Shown one piece after another: positions 1 through 11,373 of a stretch of 64,000 nt of DNA; position 1 is the first letter of the stretch; each line of letters begins with the position of its first letter. The notes beneath the pieces were generated by a model. It saw only the letters and a program-made list of their open reading frames with translations. It was not told where the DNA came from and did no database searches. The position numbers and the translations under genes are program-made. The stretch is from Alopecurus myosuroides (lineage: Eukaryota; Streptophyta; Magnoliopsida; Poales; Poaceae). The DNA is taken from contig CM054063.1 in NCBI GenBank assembly GCA_028641055.1, positions 178,318,756 through 178,382,755 of the forward strand. Reading direction: 5' to 3'.

Positions 1-217
1 TCATTTGGTTTTATCCTCCAATGATGGAGTATGATTTTTATTTGCATAATAATATAGTGCTCATTCTTGCGATTTCAACGAGCCCAAGATCATCAAAAAC
101 GGAGTCCGTATGCGAAAGATATCGCGCTTTTAGTGAAGGTGTTTTTCTGGAAACAGTCTGGCCGGCCTGGAAGGCCGGGGACGCGCAGAATGCACCCAAC
201 GGGCTGATTTTGGGGCA

Positions 218-224
218 TATAAAA
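218..224 (+). promoter_or_regulatory. TATA box of the D left LTR
   Basis: TATAAAA inside 'ggggcatataaaagggg'. The same motif is kept at 8363-8369 in the right LTR. Transcription would start roughly 30 bp downstream. Confidence 0.65.
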
Positions 225-631
225 GGGGTCTTCTTCCCCAATGGTTTCCTACCTCTTAGTCAAGTTTTCCCCCACCATTGTGGACCTTTTGGAGCTTTCT
301 CTCTCTCAATTCCTCCATGATTCTTGCCTCCAATTAGTGGGAAAAGAGAGAGGAGATCTACATCTACTATTCCACCAATCCATGTCTCCTCTTAGTGAGG
401 GGAAAGTCTTTGGATCTAGATCTTGTATATTCATTTGTTGAGTTCTTCCTTGTTCTTCCTCTCTTCTCCCCCTATAGCATTTGTTGCTTTGGTGGGATTT
501 GAGCACTTCTTGTGTTCTTGCCAATGCATAGGTTGCATCGATTTGAGTTCTCTACGAGGATTGTTCGATTGAAAGGTTGAGAATCTTGTTACTCTTGGGT
601 TCTTGGAGTGCCCTTGAGCTTGTCCTCTTGG

Positions 632-765
632 GTACTTGGAGTTCCCTAGACAGTTGTTGTTGTCTTGGAGTTTTGGTAGCTCCGGACCTTGTTGTCCCGG
701 AGTTTTGGTGGCTCGGGACCTTGTTGCTATCTCGGAGTTTTGGCGGCTCGCGGGATATTGTTGGG
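632..765 (+). repeat. Short tandem repeat in the D left LTR leader
   Basis: About four degenerate units of roughly 30-33 bp, built around 'cggagttttggtggctcg' followed by 'ggaccttgttg'. The matching array in the right LTR is at about 8781-8912. Confidence 0.6.
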
Positions 766-1255
766 ATCCTCCAATTGACTTGTTGAGATTTCCCCAACCT
801 TGTACGGGATCGGTGACCGCCCTCAAAGGTCCCATAGTGGATCGTGGCACTCCGCATTGGTGGAGGCACGAGGAGAATAAGGTGAGCCATTGGGGGCTTG
901 GAGTCATTGTGACTCCACACCTCTCCAGCGGAGATTAGCTTCCATTGGGAAGTGAACTTCGGGATAAATCATCATCTCCTCGTCTCTCGGTTATTTCTAT
1001 ACCCGATCTCTTTACTTATGCAATTTACTTTGTGATAGCCATCGAGCTTGAAGTAACATATCTTGCTATCACATAGTTGCTTGAATTGTTTAACATAAGT
1101 TGTTGGTGCACATAGGTGAACCTAGTTTGTTTAGGTTTTGGCTTGATAAATTAAACGCTATTTTTATTCCGCATTTATTCAAGCCTTAACCGTAATTATT
1201 TTTAAACGCCTATTCACCCTCCGCCCCTCTAGGCGACATCCGTGTTCTTTCAATT

Positions 1256-1271
1256 GGTATCAGAGTCGGGT
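1256..1271 (+). other. Primer binding site of element D (tRNA-Met type)
   Basis: 'tggtatcagagtcggg' starts three bases after the LTR end. It matches the usual plant initiator tRNA-Met complement TGGTATCAGAGC except at its 3' end (GTC where GCC is expected). Confidence 0.85.
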
Positions 1272-1307
1272 CTCTCTTAATAGGGTTTCACAACCTAGAG
1301 AGTAAAG

Positions 1308-3648
1308 ATGTCATCTAGGGGATTAGTGCATAATGACACTTTTATATTCGATGGCACAAATTATAATATTTGGAAAATTAGTATGATTAATACTTTTAAG
1401 GACATGGGTCCAAATATAGAGAAAATTGTAGATATGGGTTTTTCTACTCCAACGGGTCTTGATTGTTCTTTAGAGGATGAGAGAAACTTATATCTCAATA
1501 CTCAAACTACTAATGTGTTTTTCAAATATTTGAGCATTGTAGTTCTTGAGTTAATTAGGCCATCTTGGAAAGCTCATGAGATATGGACCAAGCTTCAAGA
1601 TAAATATGATGTGTCCAAAAGTTATGGGAACTATTATTCTCCCTCCACCTCCGGGCGTGATGAGTTCTCAACTTCTTCTACTTCACCAACATGTGGAAAG
1701 CCACAACATAATGATATGGTGAGTAGTGACAAAAAATGCAATCTTGATAGTAAGCTTATTGTTGATGATTCTTCATATCTATCTTACTGAAATACCTTGT
1801 CTATGGACTTAAACACATCTAGCACCCAAAATGATTTACATGCTTGTGTTGATAGTCCATGCATATCATGTAAAAATTCCTTGACTAAATATTATAATGA
1901 TATGCTTGATACATCTTTTTTCCATAGTAAAAATGGTTGTATTTCCTCTAGTACTTGTGTTACTAACCATGTAGAAGAAACTCAACATTCCATGGAACAA
2001 GATGTGGATATAAGTGGTGCTTCAAGTAATGGTTCATCATCATCTACCATATATCACTTATGCCTTATGGCTAAAGGTTCAAAGGTAGCTCCTAATATGA
2101 ACACCAATGTATCTAGTGATTATGATGATGATTATGAATGATGATGACGATGATGATGATGATGACGATGACGATGATAATGACAATGATTCGTTAATGG
2201 AGAAAGGTAAAATGATTCACAATATCCTTTATGAGGATAAATATGCTTGTGCCAATTTCCTAGAAATCGTTAGAGCATTTGATAGGCGCAATATCGCCAT
2301 TAAGGATTTGGAAGCATGCATTGACGCGTGTTATAGTCGCGAGCGTGATTATTCCAATGAAATTGCAAAACTAGAGGAAGCTCTTGTAGAAGAACAAACC
2401 ACCAATGAATCTCTTGAAGAGACTTTTACTCTAGAGTTATCAAAAGTAAAGGACTCTCATGATAGAAATCTTGAGGTGGTTAATTGTATTAAAACTAAAA
2501 ATGATGAGCTAAAAGTCGTACATACTCAACTTAAAGCTTCGTATTCAAAAGATCTTGCCAAGTTGCCTTATCCTATTTCTATTAATAATGATGCTTCTGC
2601 TACTAACTCTATTTCTTGTGAAGCATCTACATTGAAGGAGAATGTTGAGCTAAGGGCTCAACTTGAGTTGCTAACTAGCAATTATGGGAAATTGGAAGAA
2701 AGTTATGAAAATCTCTCAAGCTCTCATGAGGATCTTTTAGTCTCACATGATAAGCTAAAGTTATCTCATGAGGCTATTACTACCAAGGTGATATCTTGTG
2801 AGCCTCGTGTGTACATTAGCACAAACTCTACTCAAAATTCTATTTTGCCTCGTGCTAGTCCTATTAATTCATTCACTCATAATATCGCTACAGCATGTGA
2901 TGAATTGCTTTCCATGCCTTGTTGCTTTAACAATGAATCATCTACTTCCTCTATTACGTGTGTTGCTACTAACCGTGTAGAGGAAATAAAAGAGCTCAAG
3001 TTCCAAGTCGCTTCTTTGAAGAAAGACTTGGAAAAGCATCATGGGAAGTCCGCACTTGACAACATGTTGAGTGTGCAAAGATTATCCAATGACAAGAGTG
3101 GACTTGGATTCAACTCCAATAATAACGAGAAGTCCAATATCAAGAATAATCATACAATCAACAAGAACAAGGGCCAAGAACAAGTCAAGAATTCGTCCAA
3201 GATTGTTTGCTTCAAGTGCAAGGCTGAAGGGCACCATGTTAGGTCTTGCCCATTAAAGAAGAAGACTCTTAGTGAGAAGCAACAAGGGAAGCGGCCACAA
3301 GTTCAATCTCATGCATAACCTCAAGATGAAGAAAGGCCTCTTCCCAAGAAGAATCAAGTTAGAACTCCTCAAGTTGAGAAATCAACTAAGAAGAAAGGAG
3401 GAAGCCGATGTTGCTACTTATGTCGTGAAAAGGGCCACTTCTCTTCCTCATGCACTAATGGTACCTTATCCAACCCTACCATTATTGATGATGTTTATTC
3501 CCTTCGGAAGGATAAGGTTGGCAATGTGTTTGCCAAATATTTTGGCACTCAAAGTGGTGTCAAGAAACGAACCATTTGGGTTGCTAAGCCTATTGTGACT
3601 AACCTCTTAGGACCCAACTTGGTTGGGTACCAACAAGCTAAAACTTGA
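1308..3648 (+). pseudogene. gag: Decayed copia-like gag of element D
   Basis: The N-terminal 160 codons (1308-1790) resemble copia gag of the UBN2/DUF4219 type, with 'FDGTNYNIWK' near residue 14 and 'AHEIWTKLQDKYDVS' near residue 90. Reading stops at TGA 1788-1790 and continues in the same frame from 1797. The frame changes inside a GAT/GAC run near 2117-2190, and the second frame runs 2107-3318 with a coiled-coil-rich middle and a CCHC zinc knuckle (CFKCKAEGHHVRSC) near 3208-3249. A TAA at 3316-3318 is again in frame: the same frame goes on to 3648 and contains a second CCHC knuckle (CYLCREKGHFSSSC) at about 3412-3453. Two nonsense codons and one frameshift therefore break one ancestral ORF of about 780 codons. 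Start choice: first ATG after the primer site. It should be inactive as it stands. Confidence 0.75.
2117..2190 (+). repeat. GAT/GAC microsatellite within gag
   Basis: A run of GAT/GAC codons that reads as poly-Asp in one frame. The upstream gag frame ends at 2141 and the downstream one is already open at 2107, so replication slippage in this run is the likely cause of the frameshift. Confidence 0.7.
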
Positions 3649-6600
3649 TCAATAGGTGTTGTTGGAGGGCATTGGAGATTTGGCTATCTTATGAAGAATT
3701 AAGGGATCTTTATCTGTTATATTTACTCAAGCCAGGTCATTTGTATCATCATATATCTATCTCATATCCAATGTGTCTCCTTGCGGTAACTTGTATTTAA
3801 GTTATATACATTGAAAGTTTCTTGCCCCTTGCATGTGTTAGTTTTGTATCTAGCATGTGTTTGTACATTGTGTGCTTACTAATTACTTATGTTGAGTAAT
3901 CTAGTATGTGTTTGTTGGTTTGCACTCCATGTACTTGTTTGTTTTGTGTCGAGTCTTTATTGCAATTTATGATTAATTTAGTTGCCTCTTTTGAGAGATT
4001 AATGAACTATCTCATTTTGGGGGAGTGATGTGCTTTGCCACCTCGCAATCCTAAAATATGTGTATATGAGGTATATCACTTATTATTAACGTGACAAGAT
4101 TATATAGTCTCCAGGTGGTATTTCATTCTCATGAGAAATTCAAATTTCACAATGTTCACTAATTATCTCTTATTTGATTTCACTTTCCTCTTGTTGAAAA
4201 GAAATGGATTATCACATTATGTGGGAGTAATAAGCTATGTGCATATTACAATCCTAGAAAATATGAACATGTGAGGTAATGCCACTTAGAATTGATATTC
4301 TAAATTATCTTGTTACTACGTGGCATGATTATCTCAAACAATTTCCATACTTTCTTAAATGAGTTTTTGTATCTCATATTTTGGTTTCTTGAATTTGAGA
4401 GAGTTTCTTCGTGTGGTGTTCCTCAAATGTGCACTAGTATGTATTATTTGAGAAACCGGTTGCTTCAAAATATATTACGCATTTCTTTGCATGATCATTT
4501 GACTAGTAGAAGCCACCAAGAATCTCTATGTAAGCATGATAATTAACTCATATCCTTTTCCATAAGATTTTGTGTTTGAACATCATCATGAATATTTTTT
4601 CAATATACCACCAAAAAGTAACACCAGACAAGTGACAACCATATTTGTGGTAGAAGTTATTGATCATATTTATATTGTGATTTGCTTCCATTTGTATTAT
4701 CGACGAGAAAGTGTTTTGTATGAAGTCCCATTGTCTTCCTTGACTCTTGAATATCTATGTGTTATAATCAAACAAAATATTAGTGTAATGGTTGTAAGAA
4801 AAGCGAGGATCCCCTTATAGTGCTTTTGTATTAAAATGCAAACATCTATATAATTCACAAGTCATGGGAGAGCTATATTACTTCATTTAGAACACTATAT
4901 TTTCAGTTGGATCTCTTGCCACTTAATGAAAGTTTCTATTGTATGCGTGCGGAGAGTGATGATCCCATTTGTGTGAAAAATTCAAAAATCATGCATAGAT
5001 CATGGGAGAGATATCATAGATTCTTTTTAAACACTATTTATCATCAATTGATATTAGATCTTTTTAAATTGGTATTTTAATCAATATCTTGTGTGTTTGT
5101 GGAAGGCACAACTTTTCTTTTATTATTTTGTGCCATCATAAAAAGTGTAGAGGGCTTGGTTATCTCATTCCTTGTTTTGCATTCTATTGTTTTGATTGAG
5201 ATAAGTCTTTGAGCATATTTTATATAGTCATCTTATATGCTCATTTGTTTTGATTTTATGCCCTCAATTGGTATTAATTGGAGTTTGATATCTCACTCAT
5301 AGATATTTGCTTCAATTGACATCTCTTGGAATTTGACATGGTTCATTTGATATCTATTGGGATCTCAATATTTTACTCCTCGATGCATTTTTATTTAGTA
5401 TCCCCCAAGTGATAAGTATTTCCTTTGGTACTTTATTTTTACATGGTATATTTTCTAATTGGTATCTTATCAATCATGAGTTGATTTTGTTTGGTTCCGA
5501 TTGGTATCTCGTTTCATGTGTTTACGTGGACCTTTAATATAATTTAGACAACTTTTATGTTGTGTCATGCCTTTGTGTTCATATCTTGGTTTACTAGGTG
5601 TTTTGTCCAAATTACATCGCTTTTGGTTCTTGAAAGTGATTTCATGCATAATTACTAATGTATATGTTATGTCATGTTTATCTTCCTTAATCCAATATTT
5701 ATATATAATAATATCCATCAATCCTAAATTGGCTAAGATATTCATGATATTCAATTTCATATCTATATTCCCATATTCATGTGGATTGTATCCTATATAT
5801 TGTACTTTGTCTAACTACTTTGGACCCAATGAGTTTGGGAACCATTTTTGTACTTAAATATGTTTTAGGTACATTTGATATGCATTGGGTGCTTGCCTCA
5901 TTCACAAAGAAGGTGTTATCACGACATGCTTATTGGAGTCAAGCTATGATGATGGATGAATTCTTATATAGTACAACATCACCAATGCTACCTCGGTAAC
6001 AAGTATCTACCTCATGCATATACTCTAACATTTCAACCTTTTGTAGTTTGTATCATGGCATGAAACATATTTACTCCTTGTGATACTTATTGCTTTTATC
6101 AAAACGTCCCAACTATCTCTTTTTCCCTTATTGATGTTTGTGATGTCTTTGATGTGTTTTTGTTGGAAGGTCATTCATATCCTCTAAGATAAAAAAATTT
6201 AAAGCTATGTGTTATGCTTTCAAGCAAAGATCTTATTGTCGTATTTATGTCTTCAAATTGTATATCTTGCTCTTTCTCTTTGTAACTATAGTGTGTGTAC
6301 ATGTTTCTTTATGGATGTACACCATCATGATTGTGGTCTATTTAGAAACTTATACACATGATAAGAATTACATGTCTTATTGGTATCCTCATGGTTCGGT
6401 GTCCATCCTTTTATTGGTAACTTCTCTTATGGCTCAACCACCTCTTGCTCCAAGTGATATGCCTTGTTTTCTTTTATGATCACTTGCACTTGCTTTGATT
6501 TTTCAACAACAGTGGGGGAGTTATGATTCCATTTTTGTGCACTTTGCATTCAAAATGCAATATTTCTAAATCATGCACAAATATTGGGGATCTCCTCCAT

Positions 6601-7040
6601 TTTCTTTAAAAACACTAATTTTCTCAAACCATAATATACCTTGTTCGTTTGGTTTGTTGGATCTTTTTGATTGCTTGCTTCTCTTTAGGAGAATATTAGA
6701 TTTGTATACCATCTTATTTGCAATCTTTGGATCCTCGGTATAGTTCCTCCCATTATTCATCATTGGATAAGTGTATTTGATTTCACTCATATTATGAGAA
6801 GTGCACATCCTACGGAGGAACCCTTACTATATTGGCCATCGAAAATTTCTATGATCCCATTTTGGAAATGGATGCCAATGGGGAAGAAAGTTTAGAGGGT
6901 TTAAGGAATTTTGGTTTTTATACTTTGGTCTTGTTCTTAAGCATTTTCCTTTCATGCTCATGCATCCTTGCTTGTTTATTTGCATGGTTGGTAAAATTCA
7001 TTATATAAACCCTCGTAAAAGAGTTTGTCATCAATTACCA
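3649..7040 (+). other. Element D internal region without pol; degenerate internal repeats
   Basis: AT-rich DNA in which no ORF longer than about 100 codons resembles protease, integrase, RT or RNase H. Diverged repeats are visible. The block starting 'gggggagtgatgtgc' near 4020 resembles the block near 4222. The blocks near 4950 and 6515 share 'atgatcccattt' or 'atgattccattt', then an aaatcatgca-like stretch, then a ctttaaaaacact-like stretch. Several of these start just after a G-rich tract like the polypurine tract. Confidence 0.5.
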
Positions 7041-7050
7041 AAATGGGGGA
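7041..7050 (+). other. Polypurine tract of element D
   Basis: 'aaatggggga' lies directly before the inferred right LTR start at 7051, the expected position of the plus-strand primer. Confidence 0.55.
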
Positions 7051-8362
7051 TATTAAAAGAGCATGGTTCCCCTATGTGTGGTTTTGGTAATTTATGATAG
7101 TCATTATGGACTAATGGTTGCATTGATCTATACTTGTAGAGTTTGTCCATAGGCAATGCTTGATGTCTATGTGTTGGATTCAAGATAATCAAGTGGTGAC
7201 CAAGGTGCTATTCATGTGAATATCCCAAGTTTGGTCATGAGAGAGTTGAGAATATTGCAAGTATGTCTTGAAGAAAAATATTGTGTGAACATTCATCTTT
7301 ACCTTCAAGACATCATTATTATGAAGAGAGAAGAAAAGATACAAGGTTGATAAAGGCAAAGTGCTAAGCGATGGTTAATATTGATCAACTCACAAAGCAA
7401 GAAGATGTACCATGTGGGATCATGGTATGGTAAGTAATTGTTCATATAGCTTTGTGTTCTAACCCATTATATTGTGTGTGTGGTATATCTATGTGGGGTT
7501 AGGTATCTTTCCATGGGCATGCATCAAAAGGAAGATTTCATATAGTTCATGGTGGATGGCGTCAAGTTGTGGTCGTCATCAAGTTCGAGAAGTGCAAGTT
7601 CAAGGGGAGCATATCAAAGAGATCACATGCTTGAATCTTGACACTCTTTTGGAGATAATTTCCAAGTGAAGATGTAATTAAAATAGCCTCTCCCATAGTG
7701 GCGTATGGGGGAGCAATCTTTGTGTCTTCACCGAGCAAAGCGTAATCAAGAAAGGTGTTCCATCTTGAGGAGGTCAAGATCTTCATCATCTAGCTCAAGT
7801 GGAATGCTCAAGGCAAAGATATGATCTTGATAGGTTTTCTATTTTACCGGTCTCATAGCATTAGGAGGGAGACCGGGTTATAGGATAGATAACCGTACTA
7901 TCAAGAGGGGCTCTTATATTAGCAACCTGATCACATCACTCGGAGAGAGCTCAAACCTTTGCATACTTGGCATCATATTTATTGGTTCTTATTTGTGTTT
8001 CCTCCATATGTGGGTTTAGAGCTTGTCATGTGTTTCAATACATGCTCAAGTTCATCAAAAACGGGTTTCGCATGAAAAACTTATTGCGTTTTTGATATTA
8101 GTGGTTTAACCGATTGTTCCTTTATAGAGAGGTCAAATCTTTCATCATTTGGTTTTATCCTCCAATGATGTACTATAATGTTTCTGTGCATAATCTTGTA
8201 GTGATCGTTCTTGCGATTTCAACGAGCCCAAGATCATTGAAAACGGAGTCTGGATGCAAAAGATATCGCACTTTTAGTGAAGGTGTTTTTCTGGAAACAG
8301 GCTGGCCGGTCTGGGAGGCCGGGGACGCGCAGAATGCCCCCAACGGGCTGATTTTCGGGGCA

Positions 8363-8369
8363 TATAAAA
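8363..8369 (+). promoter_or_regulatory. TATA box of the D right LTR
   Basis: TATAAAA in 'ggggcatataaaagggg', the counterpart of 218-224. Confidence 0.65.
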
Positions 8370-8780
8370 GGGGTATTCTTCCCCAATGGTTCCCTACCTT
8401 TTAGGCAAGTTTTCCCCCACCATTTTTGACCTTTTGGAGCTTGCTCTCTCTCTATTCCTCCATGATTCTTGCCTCCAATTAGTGGGAAAAGAGAGAGGAG
8501 ATCTAGATCTACTATTCCACCAATCCATCTCTCCTCTTAGTGAGGGGAAAGTCTTTGAATCTAGATCTTGTGGATTCATTTGTTGAGTTCTTCCTTGTTC
8601 TTCCTCTCTTCTCCCCCCATAGCATTTGTTGCTTTGGCGGGATTTGAGCACTTCTTGTGTTCTTGCCATTGCTTAGGTTGCATCGGTTTTAGTTCTCTAC
8701 GAGGATTCGTTGGAGTGAAAGGTTGAGAGTCTTGTTACTCTTGTGTTCTTGGAATGACCTTGAGCTTGTCCTCTTGGGTA

Positions 8781-8912
8781 CTTGGAGTTCCCTAGACAGT
8801 TGTTGTTGTCTCGGAGTTTTGGTAGCTCCGGATCTTGTTGTCCTAGAGTTTTGGTGGCTCGGGACCTTGTTGCTATCTCGAAGTTTTGGTGGCTCGCGGG
8901 ATATTGTTAGGA
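8781..8912 (+). repeat. Short tandem repeat in the D right LTR
   Basis: Same degenerate units of about 30 bp as at 632-765, here with several substitutions between units. Confidence 0.55.
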
Positions 8913-9397
8913 GCCTCCAATTGAGTTGTGGAGATTGTCCCAACCTTGTACGGGATCGGTGACCGCCCTCAAAGGTCCCATGGTGGATCGTGGCACTCCG
9001 CATTGGTGGAGACACGAGGAGAATAAGGTGAGCCATTGGCCGCTTGGAGTCACTGTGACTCCACACCTCTCCAGCGGAGATTAGCTTCCATTGGAAAGTG
9101 AACTTCGGGATAAATCATCGTCTACTCGTCTCTCGTTTATTTCTATACCCGATCTCTTTACTTATGCAATTTACTTCGTGGTAGCCATCGAGCTTGAAGT
9201 AACATATATTGCTATCACATAGTTGCTTGAATTGTTTAGCATAAGTTGTTAGTGCACATAGGTGAACCTAGTTTGTTTAGGTTTTGACTTGATAAATTAA
9301 ACGCTAGTTTTATTCCGCATTTATTCAAGCCTTAACCATAATTATTTTTAAACGCCTATTCACCCTCCCCCCTCTAGGCGACATCCGTGTCCTTTCA

Positions 9398-10172
9398 GCG
9401 CCGCCGGCTCGACCTCCTCCCACGGCTCCCCTCCGCCGCTGCCGCTGGCCTCACCGTCGTGGTGGCGGCACCAGCCTCCAAAGGTGGTGCGGGGAGAGCT
9501 CATGGTGGACGTGGGGTGCGGCGCGACCCATCCTTTTCGCGGTGGTTTCGACGGCGGCGCAAGGAGCGGATCGAGCGGAGCTCGTCGCGGTGACGACAGG
9601 GGGAGGGTGACGACAGGGCGGAGCTCGCCCGGGTTCTCCGAGGGAAACCCTTGATCCCACGCGGGATCGGGCGAGGGCGGCACTCATGTGTTGCTTACCT
9701 CTTGGGGCCTCGTCTTGGATCTTCCACCGACCAGAGGGACCAGTGAAGTGAGCTGGTGGTAGGCGGCAGCGAGTCTTCGTCTTTGGCCAGGTGGTGCGCG
9801 GCCCTGGGGCCGGCGTGGATGTCGGAGCGGCGACTCCAGGTTTCGCCTCCGCCGTGTAGTGTTTGAGGTGTTTAGGGCGTCAACTTTGGTCGTTTGGGTG
9901 TCTTTAGTTGTCGGCTCGTGTAGGAGCGCAGCCTTGGGGGTGGCGTGGATATCAGAGCGGCGGCTCCGGGTATTTCTCTCCGCTCTGTTGCGTCGAGGTG
10001 GTAGTGTCGACACTGGTCGCTAGGGCGGCGTGAACGTCGACTCGTTTTGGGGCGAGGTCTTGGGGCCGGTGTGATGCGTTGTGTTGTATGGTTTTTGACC
10101 GGTTTTTCTTATAAACTATCCAACTCTTTTCGACTTTGTCAATTAAAGGCATTGCCGAGGTTCGAAAAAAAA
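9398..10172 (+). other. GC-rich block ending in an A-tail; possible 5'-truncated retroposon
   Basis: High-GC sequence directly right of D, without a convincing ORF. Two diverged copies of about 130 bp are visible, one starting 'ggcgtggatgtcggagcgg' near 9809 and one starting 'ggcgtggatatcagagcgg' near 9940. It ends 'aattaaaggcattgccgagg' followed shortly by eight A (10165-10172), which fits the 3' tail of a LINE or SINE-like element. No RT motif or target duplication is visible. Low certainty. Confidence 0.3.
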
Positions 10173-10479
10173 GATGTCTTAGCAAGGGGAGCATGGAATT
10201 GAACTGAATATACCAATTAATTAAAAGCACCAGATGCTACTTCGCTCAACTGCTTGTTACATTAGCAGGCGAGACATGAACGTGTGTGCCTCCTTATTAC
10301 ATAATCTCTCCGACAATAGATAACTTGCAAAATTTAGAAAGAGAAAAAGTAGGAATTACTTTACAAATTCACTACATAGATGGTCACAAGGATTAGCCGG
10401 TTGAAAAAAAATACTTTACGCACTATCTCAACTTTAACCAATACAAATTATCAGTTTAAATTCTCACCTGGAGCACGAC
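10173..10479. other. Unassigned AT-rich spacer
   Basis: No ORF, LTR, tail or repeat recognised. Confidence 0.3.
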
Positions 10480-11373
10480 CAGAGTCACTTTCCCCACCCT
10501 TGGTTTTGAGAGTCCGCTACAGTTCCCCCCCCACCCCCGCTGGCGCGTTCCGCGTCTCCCCCCGGCGGCGATGCCGTCCGGCGAGGAATCGAGGGTGTAG
10601 CCTGGCATGTGAATAGTAGATGTAGGTTCTTAGTCGTTGTGCTGGTAGTTGCCGCTATGGCCTTCCTCTCTTCCCCCGGCTGGTGCTCCGCGAATCGCAG
10701 CGACGCGGAGGCCAGATCTTCTCCTTTCTGCAGGTCAGGTCCATGATGGACTGCGCTTGACGGAGGGGAGGATCGAAGCCGCTTCAATAAGCTCGCCTGC
10801 CTTATCGGCTGCTCGGGAGATGCAAAGAAGAAGGGAATTTTCCCTCCTCTGCTTCACCACGGAGGTGAAGGAAGGAGGCCAAGTTGCTGTTCTTCTCCGT
10901 CATGGATCGAGTGGTACTCGCTGCAGATCTGTGCAAATCAAGCGGAAGTGAAGCTCACCGCCGCCAATCATGGCCATAAGGGTGGCCATTCATCAGCAAC
11001 CTCCAAGACGGAGGCCCTCTGCGCTTGTTGTCGGGGCTCGACTGCTCTCCTCCACCAAGTGGTCTGTCCCCGGTGGTTGGGAGCTAGCCGGCGTCAAGCG
11101 CCTCGCCGGAAGGAAGAGCTCGAGCTACTCAATGTGCTCCGATTTCGGTGGCCCTGCCGCCTGGAGATCGCCGGCGATCTTTCGAGGAGAAGCCCAAGGA
11201 CCGGATCGCTTTTTTATTTTTCGTCCAGGGTGTGTTCTGTAACGACTGAGGCCTTATCTTCGAATTTTAGGTCTATAGGGCAAGTTTTCGTAAGGGCCTC
11301 AGTGCAAATTGTAATCTCCTCTCGTTAAATGCAGCAACGGCACTTCGGTGCCACCTCTTGTACAAAAAAAAAA
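10480..11373 (+). other. Second GC-rich block ending in an A-tail; possible truncated retroposon
   Basis: GC-rich sequence with short, unconvincing ORFs in several frames. The end reads 'atgcagcaacggcacttcgg', then 'tgccacctcttgtac', then ten A (11364-11373), a layout common for 3' ends of grass LINEs. No protein domain was recognised and the 5' limit is a guess. Confidence 0.3.

Larger units (their letters stand above)
1..1252 (+). repeat. Element D left (5') LTR, truncated by the window start
   Basis: Aligns with 8145-9397. It carries a TATA box near 218, a short tandem repeat near 632-765, and ends ..gtgttctttca next to the primer binding site. Judging from the right copy, about 1.1 kb of its 5' part lies before the window. 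Minus-strand ORFs across 431-920 are chance readings of the leader. Confidence 0.85.
1..9397 (+). mobile_element. Element D: copia-type, non-autonomous LTR retrotransposon (5' end outside window)
   Basis: Positions 1-1252 and 8145-9397 are the same sequence, and both end in ..TTTCA. The left copy is followed at once by a tRNA-Met-type primer binding site, and a purine-rich tract precedes the right copy, so these are the two LTRs of one plus-strand element. The roughly 5.8-kb interior holds one decayed copia-like gag (1308-3648) and about 3.4 kb with no pol ORF on either strand. Inference: a non-autonomous element related to SIRE-type copia elements, because its LTR end and primer site resemble those of element C. 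By eye the LTRs differ at several percent of sites, so this is much older than element A. Confidence 0.8.
7051..9397 (+). repeat. Element D right (3') LTR, complete, 2347 bp
   Basis: Starts after the polypurine tract with 'tattaaaagagcatgg'. The usual TG has become TA, if the boundary is right. It ends ..gtgtcctttca at 9397, matching the left LTR end. Its last 1253 bp align with 1-1252. It carries a TATA box at 8363-8369 and the short repeat at about 8781-8912. The left target-site flank is outside the window, so the duplication cannot be checked. Confidence 0.75.

Noticed and set aside
431..920. Minus-strand ORFs of 122-158 aa in the D LTR
   Set aside because: They overlap the tandem repeat of the leader, are antisense to the element, and have no recognisable domain.
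1256..1271. tRNA-like matches at the primer binding sites (also 25211, 37612, 54351, 61493)
   Set aside because: Only 12-16 bases complementary to a tRNA 3' end, each placed beside an LTR. No cloverleaf.
10485..11328. Overlapping ORFs of 90-126 aa in the GC-rich block
   Set aside because: ORFs on both strands and several frames, Arg/Pro/Ser rich, no domain; expected by chance at this GC content.
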